64,000 nucleotides of DNA from Natrinema hispanicum (lineage in GTDB: Archaea; Halobacteriota; Halobacteria; Halobacteriales; Natrialbaceae): NCBI RefSeq assembly GCF_004217335.1, contig NZ_SHMP01000004.1, forward strand, positions 744,001 through 808,000. Reading direction: 5' to 3'. Position 1 is the stretch's first letter. Every line of letters starts with the position of its first letter. This document shows, piece after piece, positions 1 through 10,282 of the stretch. The notes under the pieces were generated by a model. The model was given only the letters and a program-made list of their open reading frames with translations, did not search any database and was not told the DNA's origin. The translations under genes were made by a program, and so were the position numbers.

Positions 1-662
1 ATCCCTCGCTGGTCGCCGATCCGGACCCGATCGCCGATCCCATAGGGCTGGTTGAGCAGCAGGATAGATCCCCGCTGCACTCGAGACAAGGAAATCCTTG
101 AACGCGACTGTGCCGACGATGACGACACCGACGGCATAGACCGTCAGCAGGATCAGCAAGGCGAGGACGTGGACGCCGATTTGGCCCAGTGCGATGATGA
201 AGGTGACGTACAGCACGGAGTATTTGACCAACTTCGGGATGATCGATACTTCAGGGAGCTTCACGCCGCGCAGATACTCGCTGACGACGAGTTCGGACTT
301 GTCCGCGACGATGAACCCGATGATGAGCACGAGGACCGCAATAAACAGCTTGTGGGATAAACTCCGTCACCCGAAGCCAGAAGGCGTTCGTATCGAGCAG
401 TTGCGCGATGTGGATCGCCGTAAGGACTGCGATACCGTAGATAAACCACGAACTCAGTCGGGCGATAATCTCGACCGTCGAGGTGCCAAGCGACTGGGCG
501 GTCCGCTCGAACGGCGTCCCCTCGACAGCGTCCGGAACACCCGACGCCGAGAGCAACTCCTCGTTGAGTCGGCCGACGAAGTACCCGACGATGAGCCCGA
601 GCGCAAGCACTGCCGCCGCGATGACCGCCGGCTCAGTTGAGCAACGGCTGCCATGCAACCAT
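1..662 (-). CDS. MscS-like mechanosensitive ion channel (3' end outside window, frameshifted)
   Basis: Small-conductance mechanosensitive channel of the haloarchaeal TM-helix/MscS type, acting in the cytoplasmic membrane. The ATG at 662 lies two bases after the dacZ stop, so the two genes form an operon; the same pair occurs in Haloferax (recalled). The N-terminus starts MVAWQPLLN and runs into a hydrophobic helix (EPAVIAAAVLALGLIVGYF). A second helix region (WFIYGIAVLTAIHIAQLL) follows, then LFIAVLVLIIGFIVADK, and the window edge reaches the MscS signature QPYGIGDRVRIGDQRG. The reading frame must shift +1 three times, near 635, 350 and 65, to stay on this family. The frames join cleanly, so I suspect sequencing insertions. 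The family assignment is firm; intactness cannot be judged. Confidence 0.8.
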
Positions 663-663
663 A

Positions 664-1478
664 TCAGTACGCCTCCGGGTCGACCTCCAGGATGAGTTCA
701 CCGCCTTTGAACGCTCGGACGAGCCCGTCGCTCTCCGAAAGCACGATCGCGATCGCGTTCGTATCCCGCGTGATCGCGCCGCCAGCCATGTGACGTGCAC
801 CCAGTCCCTTTGGAATGTCGACACCCTCCGCAGAGGGCTCTAAGTAGCGATACGCCGAGACAATCTTGCCCGCATCCGAGATGACGAACGCGCCGTCGAG
901 TCGCGAGAACTCCTTTAACATCACGTTGACGATCGGATCGCCGACGTGGACGTGGGACTTCTCGAAGGGGTTGTACGACAGGGGCCGGGACTTGTTCATC
1001 ACCTTCCCGGCGTCGCCGACGACGAACAATGCGCCCACCGGTTTTCCCCTTCTGCCCCTTCTGTCCCAGTTCGATCGCCAACTCGAGGACCGCCTTGACC
1101 ACTTCGGGTTCGGCGCGGGATTTGGCGAAGAGATCGTAGATCCCCGTGTGGGATTCTGCGTCCGCCCGGACGCGAGAGATCGTATCGATCCCGTCGCTGA
1201 AGGCGCTGGTCGCACAGAGGAGTTCGTCGCCATCCTCGATGACGTCCTGTTCTAACGCCCCCTCGAGACCAAACCGGATCCGCTCGGTGACGTCCTCGAA
1301 CTCGAGCGGCAACTCGACGAACGTTTCCGCGCCGACGCTGTTTTCGGTGCCGACAACGATCACGTTCAGGTCCTCGACAGGCTGCGACCTGTTCGTAGTA
1401 GGAGCCGCTGGGCGAAAAGAGGGCCACGCCATCCACACTCGCAAAGAGATCCCCAAACACGTCGTCTAACCCAGCCAT
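664..1478 (-). CDS. dacZ: Diadenylate cyclase DacZ (DisA_N domain), two frameshifts
   Basis: Condenses two ATP into the second messenger c-di-AMP. The product starts MAGLDDVFGDLFASVDGVAL and ends GGELILEVDPEAY, about 270 residues, normal for archaeal DacZ. The C-terminal DisA_N domain shows the catalytic DGA motif (SRLDGAFVISDAG) and the nucleotide-binding GARHMAGGAITRDT motif. Two +1 insertions interrupt it. One is a T between C and G at about 1379 (coding strand), the other an extra A in an A-run at about 1042-1045. Removing both restores the whole protein. dacZ is essential in Haloferax volcanii (recalled), which favours sequencing error. It lies immediately upstream of the mechanosensitive channel, consistent with a role in osmotic homeostasis. 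Confidence 0.9.
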
Positions 1479-1701
1479 TGATACTACAACTCGTTCCTGC
1501 GCGAATAAGCGTTATGGGGTGTCTGACGCACGTCTTTCGATTATCGCTCATGGCGGTCGAATTCAAGTCAGCTGTCCAACCGTGGCCGACACTCCCTGTC
1601 GGACGATCAGCCGCTGGACGCTGGCTCGAGCGCTGTGCGTTCCTTGCAGGGTTCGAACAGGCCGGCGATGCTTCTCCGCGAGAAACTGTCTCGGAGAAAC
1701 A

Positions 1702-1786
1702 TGCGCGGGACCGGATTCGAACCGGCGGACCCCTACGGGACAGCGTCCTAAGCGCTGCGCCGTTGGCCTAGCTTGGCTACCCGCGC
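1702..1786 (-). tRNA. tRNA-Leu (anticodon TAG)
   Basis: Reading the minus strand, the acceptor stem GCGCGGG pairs with CCCGCGC. The T arm is CCGGTTCGAATCCGG. The anticodon stem CAGCG/CGCTG encloses the loop CTTAGGA, giving anticodon TAG. A long variable arm makes it a class II tRNA, as expected for leucine. CCA is not encoded. Confidence 0.96.
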
Positions 1787-1832
1787 TCGTCTTCGCCTTT
1801 TGCCGAATCGAGTAAGTACCTGTCGGTCCGCG

Positions 1833-2006
1833 TTAGCAACGAGTCACTGATTCCTCCGGCGACCAGTCCGGTGGCACGATGTACGTCACGTGCTCGGGAT
1901 CTCGCGACTGATGTAACTCAGCGGCCTCTTCGGCGAGCGCCCGATCCTGATAGGGCATCTCGAGACCGCAGCCAGTACAGACGAGTTTACATGTTGGCTC
2001 TTTCAT
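1833..2006 (-). CDS. Small CxxC protein, function unknown
   Basis: A 57-residue acidic protein starting MKEPTCKLVCTGCGLEM. I chose the ATG at 2006 because the upstream extension of this frame is basic and unlike haloarchaeal protein. It has a CTGC knuckle with a further cysteine four residues before it, and a histidine-containing middle (ELHQSRDPEHV), so it may bind zinc. It resembles the many short haloarchaeal zinc-knuckle proteins of unknown function. It stands alone between the tRNA and the TFB-like gene. Confidence 0.6.
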   Translation of the reverse strand: MKEPTCKLVCTGCGLEMPYQDRALAEEAAELHQSRDPEHVTYIVPPDWSPEESVTRC

Positions 2007-2221
2007 GGGGGCGTTGTGGATCGCCACCGACCGCTGGCGTTGCGCCCTGATTCGGTCGGCAACCGGTTTAGTAGGCGTCACCTAGTGCAATCAGTGGTGA
2101 ACGGCTGTGCTACCGATTTGTTCGTAGCGCACTGTTGCAGGCGGTAGTGTCGAATTGGGGCGCGATGGACACGGATCGGACGGGCCCACACGTTTATCCT
2201 ATCCGACCCGATAGGCGACGT

Positions 2222-2572
2222 ATGCACAGCGCGCGTGACCGCATCGAGTACGAACCGTGGCTCGAGGAACTCTCGGAGATCGCTGACCGGCTGGAGCTGT
2301 CGACGGAGGCGCGGTCGTGTGCGGCCGATCTCTTTCTTGCTGACGTCCCCGACTCCGATCGATCGAAGCAAGCGGTGCTGGCCGCAAGCGTGTACGCCGG
2401 CTCGCTTGTCGCCGGTGACGGTCGCACACAAAGTGCAGTCGCCGACGCCGCGGACGTCTCCCGGCTATCGATTCAGTCCCGCTGGAAGGACCTGCTCGAG
2501 TCGGCAGGGACTCGAGCCGCCGCGCTGGTAGCCCGTAAGGACCCCGTACAACTGCCACGGCTAACGCTCTGA
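2222..2572 (+). CDS. Short TFIIB-like cyclin-fold protein
   Basis: A 116-residue protein starting MHSARDRIEYEPWLEELSEI. The body (RSCAADLFLADVPDSDRSKQ, then VLAASVYAGSLV and SAVADAADVSRLSIQSRWKD) follows the pattern of one cyclin-like repeat of TFB, including a helix-turn-helix-like end equivalent to VSEVASISEVTIRNRYKEL of the full TFB in this window. It lacks a zinc ribbon and a second repeat, so it is not a complete initiation factor. It may bind DNA as a truncated TFB relative. The ATG at 2222 is the first in frame after which the protein turns acidic; the earlier in-frame start at 2135 adds an unlikely segment. Confidence 0.65.
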   Translation: MHSARDRIEYEPWLEELSEIADRLELSTEARSCAADLFLADVPDSDRSKQAVLAASVYAGSLVAGDGRTQSAVADAADVSRLSIQSRWKDLLESAGTRAAALVARKDPVQLPRLTL

Positions 2573-2629
2573 GACAACGATGTGCCGTAAGTGTCTGCTA
2601 CGAGACCATTCCTGCGTCGGAGAGACACG

Positions 2630-3097
2630 TCAATCGTCGTTACGAACAGCGCCATGCTCGTCGATCTCGCCGTTGACGATCCGTGTACTCGAGATGATGT
2701 CGCCGTCCTCGGCGAGGACGTGCGGGACGACGACGACCTCGAGCGGGTCGTGGCCGCGCTCGCGGCGAATCTCGTTAATCTGTGCGCCGCCCTCGCGGGT
2801 TTCCGGAGAGACGACGAGGTAGTCAAACTGTGGTTCCGTCGCGATCCCCGTCGGCGACTCGAGTTTGCGAATCTCGAACTCGCGGTCGTACTCGGCCGCG
2901 ATCGACTCGAGTTCGGCCGCAAGCGTCTCCTTTCGCTCGTCGTACGATCGGACCTGCCGATCCGAACTGCGTGTCTTCGGCGCGAGTTCGTCGCTGGTCA
3001 ACCCGACTGTCACGTCTCCAAGTTCGAACGCCCGTCTGAACAGCCGCCGATGACCGTCATGAACGGGGTTGAAGGTCCCACCAAGCGCGACGTCCAT
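2630..3097 (-). CDS. coaD: Phosphopantetheine adenylyltransferase (archaeal CoaD)
   Basis: Transfers AMP from ATP to 4'-phosphopantetheine, the penultimate step of coenzyme A synthesis. The 155-residue protein begins MDVALGGTFNPVHDGHRRLF, the nucleotidyltransferase GGTFxPxHxGH signature. VGLTSDELAPKTRSSDRQVR follows, and near the C-terminus ISSTRIVNGEID, the ISSTRI motif that closes the nucleotide site. The ATG at 3097 places GGTF at residue 6 as in the family; the longer upstream frame is a shadow. It is divergent from the malic enzyme gene, and the region between them carries both promoters. Confidence 0.9.
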   Translation of the reverse strand: MDVALGGTFNPVHDGHRRLFRRAFELGDVTVGLTSDELAPKTRSSDRQVRSYDERKETLAAELESIAAEYDREFEIRKLESPTGIATEPQFDYLVVSPETREGGAQINEIRRERGHDPLEVVVVPHVLAEDGDIISSTRIVNGEIDEHGAVRNDD

Positions 3098-3248
3098 ACC
3101 CCACGTCACTCTCGCGGCCCGTATAAAACGGTCGAATTGCTGTGTTTTCTCGCTCACACTCTCGTCTCTCAGTTTCGCCCTTGATATTCGACGATCGTCG
3201 ATTGTCCCCTTCACATTGTTTTTAGTGGTCGCCGACAGTGTCCCCAAT

Positions 3249-5505
3249 ATGGGATTAGACGAGGACGCACTGGAGTACCACCGGACGGATCCCCCAGGCA
3301 AGATCGAGATTTCGACGACGAAACCGACGAATACGCAGCGTGATCTCGCGCTTGCGTACTCGCCGGGCGTCGCCGCGCCGTGTCTCGACATCGACGAGGA
3401 CGAAACCGACGCCTACAGTTACACGGCGAAGGGCAACCTCGTCGGCGTCGTCTCGAACGGGTCGGCCGTGCTCGGACTCGGCGACATCGGCGCACAGGCA
3501 TCCAAGCCCGTCATGGAGGGGAAAGGCGTCCTGTTTAAGCGGTTTGCCGACATCGACGTCTTCGACATCGAACTCGACGAATCGGACCCCGACAAACTGG
3601 TCGAGGCCGTCAAGATGATGGAGCCGACCTTCGGCGGGATCAATCTCGAGGACATCAAAGCCCCCGAGTGTTTCACCGTTGAGGAACGCCTACGCGAGGA
3701 GATCGACATTCCGGTCTTCCACGACGACCAGCACGGCACCGCGATTATTTCCGGTGCAGCGCTGCTCAACGCCGCCGACGTCGCGGATAAGAACCTCGAC
3801 GAACTCGAGGTCACGTTCTCGGGTGCGGGAGCGAGTGCGATCGCGACCGCCCGATTCTACGTCTCGCTTGGCGTCCAGAAAGAGAACATCACGATGTGTG
3901 ATTCGACGGGGATCATCACTGAAGAACGCGCTCAATCGGGCGACGTCAACGAGTACAAACAGCAGTTCGCTCGTGACGTCCCCGAGGGAAGCCTCGCGGA
4001 CGCGATGGACGGCGCGGACGTCTTCGTCGGCCTCTCGGCCGGCGGCATCGTCAGCCAGGAGATGGTCGCGTCGATGGCGGACAACCCGATCGTCTTCGCG
4101 ATGGCCAACCCCGACCCCGAAATCGGCTACGAGGAAGCCAAGGCGGCCCGTGATGACAACGTCATCATGGCTACTGGCCGCTCGGACTACCCCAATCAGG
4201 TCAATAACGTCCTTGGGTTCCCCTTTATTTTCCGCGGCGCACTCGACGTGCGCGCGACGGAGATCAACGAGCAGATGAAAGTCGCCTGCGCCGAGGCGCT
4301 GGCCGAACTCGCACGCCAAGACGTGCCCGATGCGGTCGTCAAGGCCTACGGCGACGAGCCACTGCAGTACGGCCCCGACTACATCATCCCCAAGCCCGTC
4401 GATCCGCGCGTGCTCTTCCGCGTCGCACCGGCGATCGCCGAGGCTGCGATGGAATCCGGTGCTGCTCGCACTGAACTCGACTTAGAGGAGTACGAGGAAG
4501 AACTCGAGGCCCGGCTGGGCAAGTCCCGCGAGATGATGCGCGTCGTCCTCAACAAGGCCAAGAGCGATCCCAAGACGATCGCGCTCGCAGAGGGCGAAAA
4601 CGAGAAGATGATCCGGGCGGCCTACCAGATCCAAGAGCAGGGAATCGCCCTGCCGATCCTCATCGGCGACGAAGACGAGATCAAGGGAACGGCTGCGAAC
4701 CTCGGTCTCGACTACGATCCGCAGGTCGCTGATCCGTCCGTCGGCGACTACGAGGAGTACGCCGACCGACTCCACGAACTTCGCGCACGCAAGGGAATTA
4801 CGCGGAGCGAGGCCGGCGAACTCATCGAACACGATACGAACTACTTCGGGAGCGTCATGGTCGAACAGGGCGACGCCGACGCCTTGCTATCCGGACTCTC
4901 CCATCACTACCCGTCGGCACTCCGACCACCGCTGCAAGTGATCGGTACCGCTGACGACGTCGACTACGCGGCGGGCGTCTACATGCTGACGTTCAAGAAC
5001 CGCGTGATCTTCATCGCCGACGCGACGGTCAACCAAGCGCCCGACGAAGATGTGCTCGCGGAAGTCACCAAACAGACCGGAAAACTCGCACGCCGGTTCA
5101 ACGTCGAACCCCGCGCAGCCCTGCTTTCGTACTCGAACTTCGGCAGCGTCGACAACGAAGGAACACGCAAACCGCGCAAGGCGGCCGCGATGCTCCGAGA
5201 GGACCCCGAAATCGACTTCCCCGTCGACGGCGAGATGCAGGCCGACACCGCCGTCGTCGAGGATATCCTCGAGGGCACCTACGGCTTTTCCGACCTCGAC
5301 GAGCCCGCGAACGTGCTGGTCTTCCCGAATCTCGAGTCGGGGAACATCGGCTACAAGCTGCTCCAGCGGCTGGGCGGTGCAGGACGCGATCGGTCCGATG
5401 CTGGTCGGGATGGACGAACCAGTCCACGTCCTCCAGCGCGGCGACGAAGTCAAAGACATCGTGAACCTGGCAGGCGTTGCGGTCGTCGACGCCCAGAAAA
5501 ACTAG
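3249..5505 (+). CDS. maeB: NADP-dependent malic enzyme with phosphotransacetylase-like domain (MaeB type), one frameshift
   Basis: Oxidative decarboxylation of malate to pyruvate, supplying NADPH and feeding gluconeogenesis. The product is about 750 residues. The N-terminal half is the malic enzyme: [20 protein letters not shown], the catalytic [18 protein letters not shown] region and the NAD(P)-binding [16 protein letters not shown]. The C-terminal half (from about residue 430) is a phosphate acetyltransferase-like domain typical of the bacterial MaeB fusion, usually regulatory. One extra G at about 5383 shifts the frame 40 codons before the end. The +1 frame continues with [20 protein letters not shown] to the TAG at 5503-5505, matching the family C-terminus, so the gene is probably intact in the organism. 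Confidence 0.92.
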
Positions 5506-5509
5506 ACGT

Positions 5510-6944
5510 GTGAGCGAGGAGGCCGCCGACCGTCGGGACGAAACGTCCGACCGAGCGGGTGAGACAGCCGACGGGCCGCGGTTCTCCAGACGCCAGTTGC
5601 TCTGTACTGCGGGCACCGCTGGCATGGTGGGTCTTGCCGGCTGTACCGGACGAGCAGCTCGCTCGATGCCCGACTGTTCGCACTATCGCTGCCGCGATGA
5701 ACACGGACGAATACGTTCCCCTTCCGGCGGACGACGAGAGTTCGATGTTTCGACGTGGCTTGCGCCGGTATGGCTACTACCCCAACGAAACCGTTCCCTC
5801 GTCCGTACGCGTCGATTGGTCGTTCCCAGTCAACGGCATCGGCCACACCGCAGCCAAGTCGACGCCCCGGCCGACGCCCGATGGCGAGACGATCCTCATT
5901 GCCGACGATACCGGGACGATTCACGCTGTCAGACCGACCGGCGAGCGCCGCTGGACGCTCGAGACGGGAGCCGGCCGTAGCCTCGGCTTTCATGGCACGC
6001 CAGCGATCGTCGGCGACACCGCCTACATCGGCGGTTACGACGGCGAGCTCTACGCGATCGATATCCCGTCGGGGACCATCGTCTGGCACACCCGACTGCG
6101 CGAGTTCGGCGGCTCGATCGCGATCGGCTCGAGTCCCGCCTACATCGATGGCAACCTCTACCTCGTCGCGGAGTACAAAAACCCCGCCAAGGGCGCATTG
6201 TGGGAGGTCGACGCCGAGACCGGGACGCCGACCTGGAGCGACGACCGCATCTGGGGGATGCCCCATCCCTCGCCGTCGATCGACTGCGAGGCCGGCAAGC
6301 TCGTCACCGGTTCCAATGACGGCGTCGTCTACTGCTGGGAGTTTCCCTCCCTCGAGTTCGCCTGGTCGTTCCAGGCCGGCGGCGAGGGTGGCCCCGACGG
6401 CAAGCCGATGGCCGACGGACGATTCAACCTTGGGGCACAGATCAAGGGGACGATTCCGGTCTACGACGGCGCGGCGTTCGTCGGCTCCTGGGACGGTCGC
6501 TTTTATCGGCTCGATCTCGAAGACGGCAGCGAGGAGTGGTCGTTTGACACTGGCGACGTCGTCATGTCGAATCCAGCGATCGACCCGGATCAGGGTATTG
6601 TCTACGTCGGCGGCGACGACCACCGCGTCCATGCGCTCGACGCTGCAACCGGCGACGAACGCTGGTCAGCGTACGTCGGTGGCCACGTCATCGGCTCGAT
6701 CACGGCGACCGCCGAGACGATCCTCGTCGGCTCCTATGACACCCACTTGTATGCACTCGACAGAGAGACTGGTGACCGCCGCTGGCGGGTCAACAACCGT
6801 GGCCACGTGACCAGCGGTGCGATCCCCCACGACGGGCGACTCTACTACGCCGAACGCGGCGTCTTCTCGAACTACTACGACGATGATGAGGAGACGGTGC
6901 TCGAGGAGCGTGGTCACGCATACTGTTTGGTTCCCGACGAGTGA
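5510..6944 (+). CDS. Tat-exported PQQ-type beta-propeller lipoprotein, one frameshift
   Basis: A secreted beta-propeller with repeated outer-strand motifs such as GERRWTLETG, GSEEWSFDTGDV, GDERWSAYVGGH and GDRRWRVNNRG, which are PQQ/quinoprotein-like repeats across residues 100-460. The likely GTG start at 5510 gives a twin-arginine signal (RRQLLCTAGTAGMVGLAGC) ending in a lipobox-like LAGC. It would therefore be exported folded and lipid-anchored. A +1 shift at about 5648, just after the lipobox cysteine, is needed to enter the long frame. It follows maeB by only four bases, perhaps co-transcribed. No enzyme activity can be assigned; such haloarchaeal proteins are often annotated PQQ-binding-like or pyrrolo-quinoline repeat proteins. 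Confidence 0.78.
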
Positions 6945-6950
6945 GGGCGT

Positions 6951-7895
6951 CTACCGACAGGCCTCCCCCTCGAACCGGTCGAATGCTTCGATGGTGACTG
7001 CAATCGCATCCTGCTCCGGGAGGTCACGGACTGCGTATGCGGTCGGATAGCGACCGGCCCTGGCGTACATTTCGGGCTGTGCGATCGTTCGCCGGTCGGT
7101 CCCGGAATGCTCGCGAAGGTATGCCCGGGTGAGCATCGGCTCGACGAACGATAGCGCCGCAGTCCCATCGGCGTCCGGGTCGGCGGCTCCCCAGATGAGC
7201 GTGTTCGTAAACGTCCCACCGTTCATCTCGGGGACGGTGGGATCGACCAGGTGTTCGCCCATGTCGGTGATGACCCGTTCGTCGACGACTGGATTTCGAG
7301 CGTAGCCCTCGGGGATGTATCTGGCCGGGAGATCGTAATTCGGCGCGACCGGCCCAGTGATGGCGTCGACGGTCTTGGTCGGCAGCATATGAAAGTGGAC
7401 GTCAAAATGGGGCACCGTCCAGACGCCATCCGGCGGATGACCTTCTGGGTTCCAGTTCAGCCCGAGGAACGTCACTGGTGTCGCATCCGTCTCCGGAAAC
7501 GGAACGAAGAATTCCAGAGACCGCTTGTGATGAATGATCGTCGACTTACCGGTCGGACCGTATTTGTCTGTGTACTCGTCCTCGCCCGAGTTTGCGAGTG
7601 CATCGGCCGACGGGAGCCCCTCGAGGACGGCCCGCTCCATCAAGAGGCCATGATATTTTGGCCTCCCTGATGGCGTGACAGTCGTGAACGGCGTCGCCTC
7701 GCCGTGTCCGAGGCTAACGGATCGTCCCCATTCAGTGATGCCAGCTGGGGGGAATCCCTCGTTCGTGTCTGCAGTTGCCAGCCCACTCAGTCCGATAGCC
7801 GCGCCACTGGCAGCTACGGTCCCGATAAATTGTCGTCTCCCGCCGTGAAATCGATCGTGGTCAGCGTTCCACCCTCGAGTGTGTTTTCGTGTCAT
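6951..7895 (-). CDS. Tat-secreted protein of unknown function (HxHxH motif)
   Basis: A 314-residue protein with a twin-arginine signal peptide (GRRQFIGTVAASGAAIGLSG) starting from the ATG at 7895. The mature part carries the metal-binding-looking run PHFDVHFHMLP near the middle, preceded by LGLNWNPEGHPPDGVWTVP. This combination occurs in a family of secreted haloarchaeal and bacterial proteins I recall as DUF5602-like; that name is tentative. It is convergent with the PQQ propeller gene, six bases apart. No catalytic role is known to me. Confidence 0.65.
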   Translation of the reverse strand: MTRKHTRGWNADHDRFHGGRRQFIGTVAASGAAIGLSGLATADTNEGFPPAGITEWGRSVSLGHGEATPFTTVTPSGRPKYHGLLMERAVLEGLPSADALANSGEDEYTDKYGPTGKSTIIHHKRSLEFFVPFPETDATPVTFLGLNWNPEGHPPDGVWTVPHFDVHFHMLPTKTVDAITGPVAPNYDLPARYIPEGYARNPVVDERVITDMGEHLVDPTVPEMNGGTFTNTLIWGAADPDADGTAALSFVEPMLTRAYLREHSGTDRRTIAQPEMYARAGRYPTAYAVRDLPEQDAIAVTIEAFDRFEGEACR

Positions 7896-8278
7896 TGGTG
7901 ACTGAGAGTGCCGCGGTAACAATCCCTCTCGAGCCCATACCACATGAAGATGGTAAGGTAACACGCATCATAATTGCCTAATAATCTCGCACCGGTAGAC
8001 GTGAGCCAGTCCATCGGCAGCTGGCCATCTCGGAGCGTCTGTCAGACGACAACGGTGCTGTACCTTCGCCCTACGATGCTTTTCGGCCGCTTTACTCTCC
8101 AATCGCTCGAGGGATCGTCAATCACCCTCCATCCGCGAAGCCGACGGTTTCGCTTGCTGATGCGATGCCGAAACCGTCTCGAGCCACGCTGCTTCGTCAA
8201 CACGAGGCAATAGCAACCGAATCTCAGGTGGAATTTCGTAGCAGTGCATTCAAGTAGACGCCAAGATTTTGATCTGGT
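7896..8278. other. Intergenic region
   Basis: 383 bases between the divergent Tat-protein gene and the S8e gene. Short frames here are not protein-like. I see no repeat or RNA structure beyond presumed promoter sequence for the two flanking genes. Confidence 0.5.
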
Positions 8279-8650
8279 ATGCAAGATCAGGGACGCTCTA
8301 CGCGCAAGCGAACCGGTGGTCGACTGAAGAACGTTCGAAAGCGCCGCAAAGACGAACTCGGTCGGCTGCCAACCGAAACGCAGGTCGGCGAGCCACGATT
8401 CCGCACCGTCGACGTTCGCGGCAATGGTACGAAGACGCGTGCGCTCGCGACGGACGTCGCAAGCGTCAACAAAGGCGGTGAAACGGTCTCCGCAGAGATC
8501 GAAGACGTCGTCGAGAACGACGCGAACCCGAACTACGTCCGCCGGAACATCATCACGAAGGGTGCCGTCATCGAGACCTCGGAAGGACAGGCACGTGTCA
8601 CGTCCCGTCCCGGTCAGACCGGTCAGGTCAACGCCGTCATCGTCGAATAA
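8279..8650 (+). CDS. rps8e: 30S ribosomal protein S8e
   Basis: Component of the archaeal small ribosomal subunit. The 123-residue product starts MQDQGRSTRKRTGGRLKNVR and contains the conserved NPNYVRRNIITKGAVIET core and a C-terminal TSRPGQTGQVNAVIVE. Length and sequence fit the archaeal family along its whole length. It is basic at the N-terminus and acidic elsewhere, as usual in halophiles. It is a single gene, not in a ribosomal cluster, and its frame is uninterrupted. Confidence 0.97.
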   Translation: MQDQGRSTRKRTGGRLKNVRKRRKDELGRLPTETQVGEPRFRTVDVRGNGTKTRALATDVASVNKGGETVSAEIEDVVENDANPNYVRRNIITKGAVIETSEGQARVTSRPGQTGQVNAVIVE

Positions 8651-8865
8651 CGCCGACTCTGCCGAATTGAATTGTTCTCCGATTGTTGCTCGTGGCCGAC
8701 GAGAGTCATCTCTCCTCGCCGCTCAGTACCGTCAACGATACCACTGTCACGCGCCCCTTCGGCTCTCGGACTCTCGAGGACCAAATCTGACAGCCAGTCT
8801 ATAGCGAGGCTCGAGAAGCGAAGTGGCGTGAGCGACTGGAGAAAAATGGCGATGACCGGGAGCAG

Positions 8866-9861
8866 TTAGGGCCGCGGTGCGGCCTTCTGGAGTGCCGTTT
8901 CGGCGATGTTGCCGCCGTAGTCGGCGCTTCGGGACAGCGAGTCGACGATCAGTCCGAGCGACTGGGCCTGTGCCGGCTCGAGATCGCGGAGTTTGTCGTC
9001 GATCCTGCGAGTGTGTTCGTCGATGTCGACGACGGCCGCAAGCGCATCGTGTCCGAGTCGGTTTGCCTCGTCGGCCTCCTCGGCAAACAGCGCGTCCATC
9101 GACTGTTCAAAGACACTGCCGGCTTCGGCGTGGAGGCCGTGAATCGCGTCGGCGACATCCGCCGGGAGGTCGTCGAGCTTGAGCGCGATGTCGCTGATCT
9201 TGACGGCGTGGTCGGCGATCCGTTCAAGCTGGCGGGCACTCGAGTGGAAGTCGAAACAGTCCTCCCGGGAGACACCCAGTTCCTCGACGGCCCGTGGCGA
9301 CCGAAGCGTCGCCCGGAAGATCCGCGAGACGACGAGCCAGAGCCGGTCGACATCGTCGTCGCGCTCGATCACGTCGTGGGCGATGTCGTCGTCGTTTTCG
9401 ACCAGCGCACGGACGGCGTCTTCGAGCATCGACTGGGCGATCAGGCGCATCCGCGTGACCGCGTTGACGATCGAGAGCTCCGAGGAATCGAGCAAGTCTT
9501 GAATCACGACGCTGTCGCTCGTCTCCTCGAGCACTTCGACGCCGACGAGGCGCTGGGTCGCATCGCGAATCGCGCTGCGCTGGTCGGTCGTGATCCGGCT
9601 GGCCTCGAGCCTGATAATATCGAAGCCGCTGACGTACATCGTCATCACGGCCCGCATCAGCTGTTCGTCCTCGAGACCGGAGACATCGATCGACCCCTTC
9701 TGTCGTCGGGTTTCCCGCTCGGGGGTCAAGAGCAATTCGTCGCCTTCGGGATAGAATTCGACTGTCGTCCCGCTACTGACGTCGTTCTCGGTCGCCCACG
9801 TTTTCGGCAGCGAAACGGTATACGTCGACCCACCAGTCATCTGGACCTTTCGCGTCTCCAT
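8866..9861 (-). CDS. AbrB/PhoU-domain phosphate-uptake regulator-like protein
   Basis: A 331-residue regulator with an N-terminal SpoVT/AbrB-like DNA-binding domain (METRKVQMTGGSTYTVSLPK, then TVEFYPEGDELLLTPE). PhoU-like helical repeats follow from about residue 110 (AITRMRLIAQ-type helices and SARQLERIADHAVKISDIAL). The PhoU signature around RIADHA supports this. Haloarchaeal AbrB-PhoU proteins are thought to link DNA binding to phosphate sensing (family knowledge). It lies 700 bases from the polyphosphate kinase gene, which fits a phosphate context, but no co-transcription is evident. Confidence 0.85.
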   Translation of the reverse strand: METRKVQMTGGSTYTVSLPKTWATENDVSSGTTVEFYPEGDELLLTPERETRRQKGSIDVSGLEDEQLMRAVMTMYVSGFDIIRLEASRITTDQRSAIRDATQRLVGVEVLEETSDSVVIQDLLDSSELSIVNAVTRMRLIAQSMLEDAVRALVENDDDIAHDVIERDDDVDRLWLVVSRIFRATLRSPRAVEELGVSREDCFDFHSSARQLERIADHAVKISDIALKLDDLPADVADAIHGLHAEAGSVFEQSMDALFAEEADEANRLGHDALAAVVDIDEHTRRIDDKLRDLEPAQAQSLGLIVDSLSRSADYGGNIAETALQKAAPRP

Positions 9862-9883
9862 ACGCGGCGCTTTCTACTACAAC

Positions 9884-9893
9884 AATATAAATC
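9884..9893 (-). promoter_or_regulatory. TATA box for the AbrB/PhoU gene
   Basis: On the minus strand the sequence GATTTATATT is centred about 27 bases upstream of the ATG at 9861. That is the spacing of a leaderless haloarchaeal promoter. Confidence 0.55.
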
Positions 9894-10066
9894 CCCCAGA
9901 CTATAGAGCGATATGGTGATGGCGAGATTGGCGATAGAGCGACTATATGTGCCGTTTTCGGCACCCTCGAGATGCTTATCCTCCTATCGATAACAATTAT
10001 CAACAATAGGTCTATATAGATATTCCACTCCGTATATCCGGAGCGGCGTGTCGCTAGCGCAACTCG

Positions 10067-10282
10067 TCAAGATCGACGACCTGCCTCGAGATCCACCGAC
10101 AGCCACTTGGTCAACCGCTCGGTTTCGGAACACTCGCGTGGCGCGATCGTACACCGATCCGGTCCGTCCTCGTATCGGACGACGGTCGACTCGAGAGAGG
10201 ACGTATCGTGGTCGTACTCGGTGGCCGTGGCAAGTCGCTGTCGAGTGGTCCGGTCGTCATAGCCGCTGGTGGATCCGGTCAT
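10067..10282 (-). CDS. Small haloarchaeal protein (DUF7511-like)
   Basis: A 71-residue protein from the ATG at 10282, starting MTGSTSGYDDRTTRQRLATA. The C-terminal half (VVRYEDGPDRCTIAPRECSE and TERLTKWLSVD) matches my memory of a short haloarchaeal family, DUF7511, in which the VRYEDxPDRCT core is conserved. No function is known. An earlier in-frame start at 10375 would add a hydrophobic segment that I consider unlikely. It is a single gene between the PhoU regulator and ppk. Confidence 0.6.
   Translation of the reverse strand: MTGSTSGYDDRTTRQRLATATEYDHDTSSLESTVVRYEDGPDRCTIAPRECSETERLTKWLSVDLEAGRRS

Noticed and set aside
5502..6632. A 376-residue minus-strand open frame
   Set aside because: Shadow of the PQQ propeller gene.
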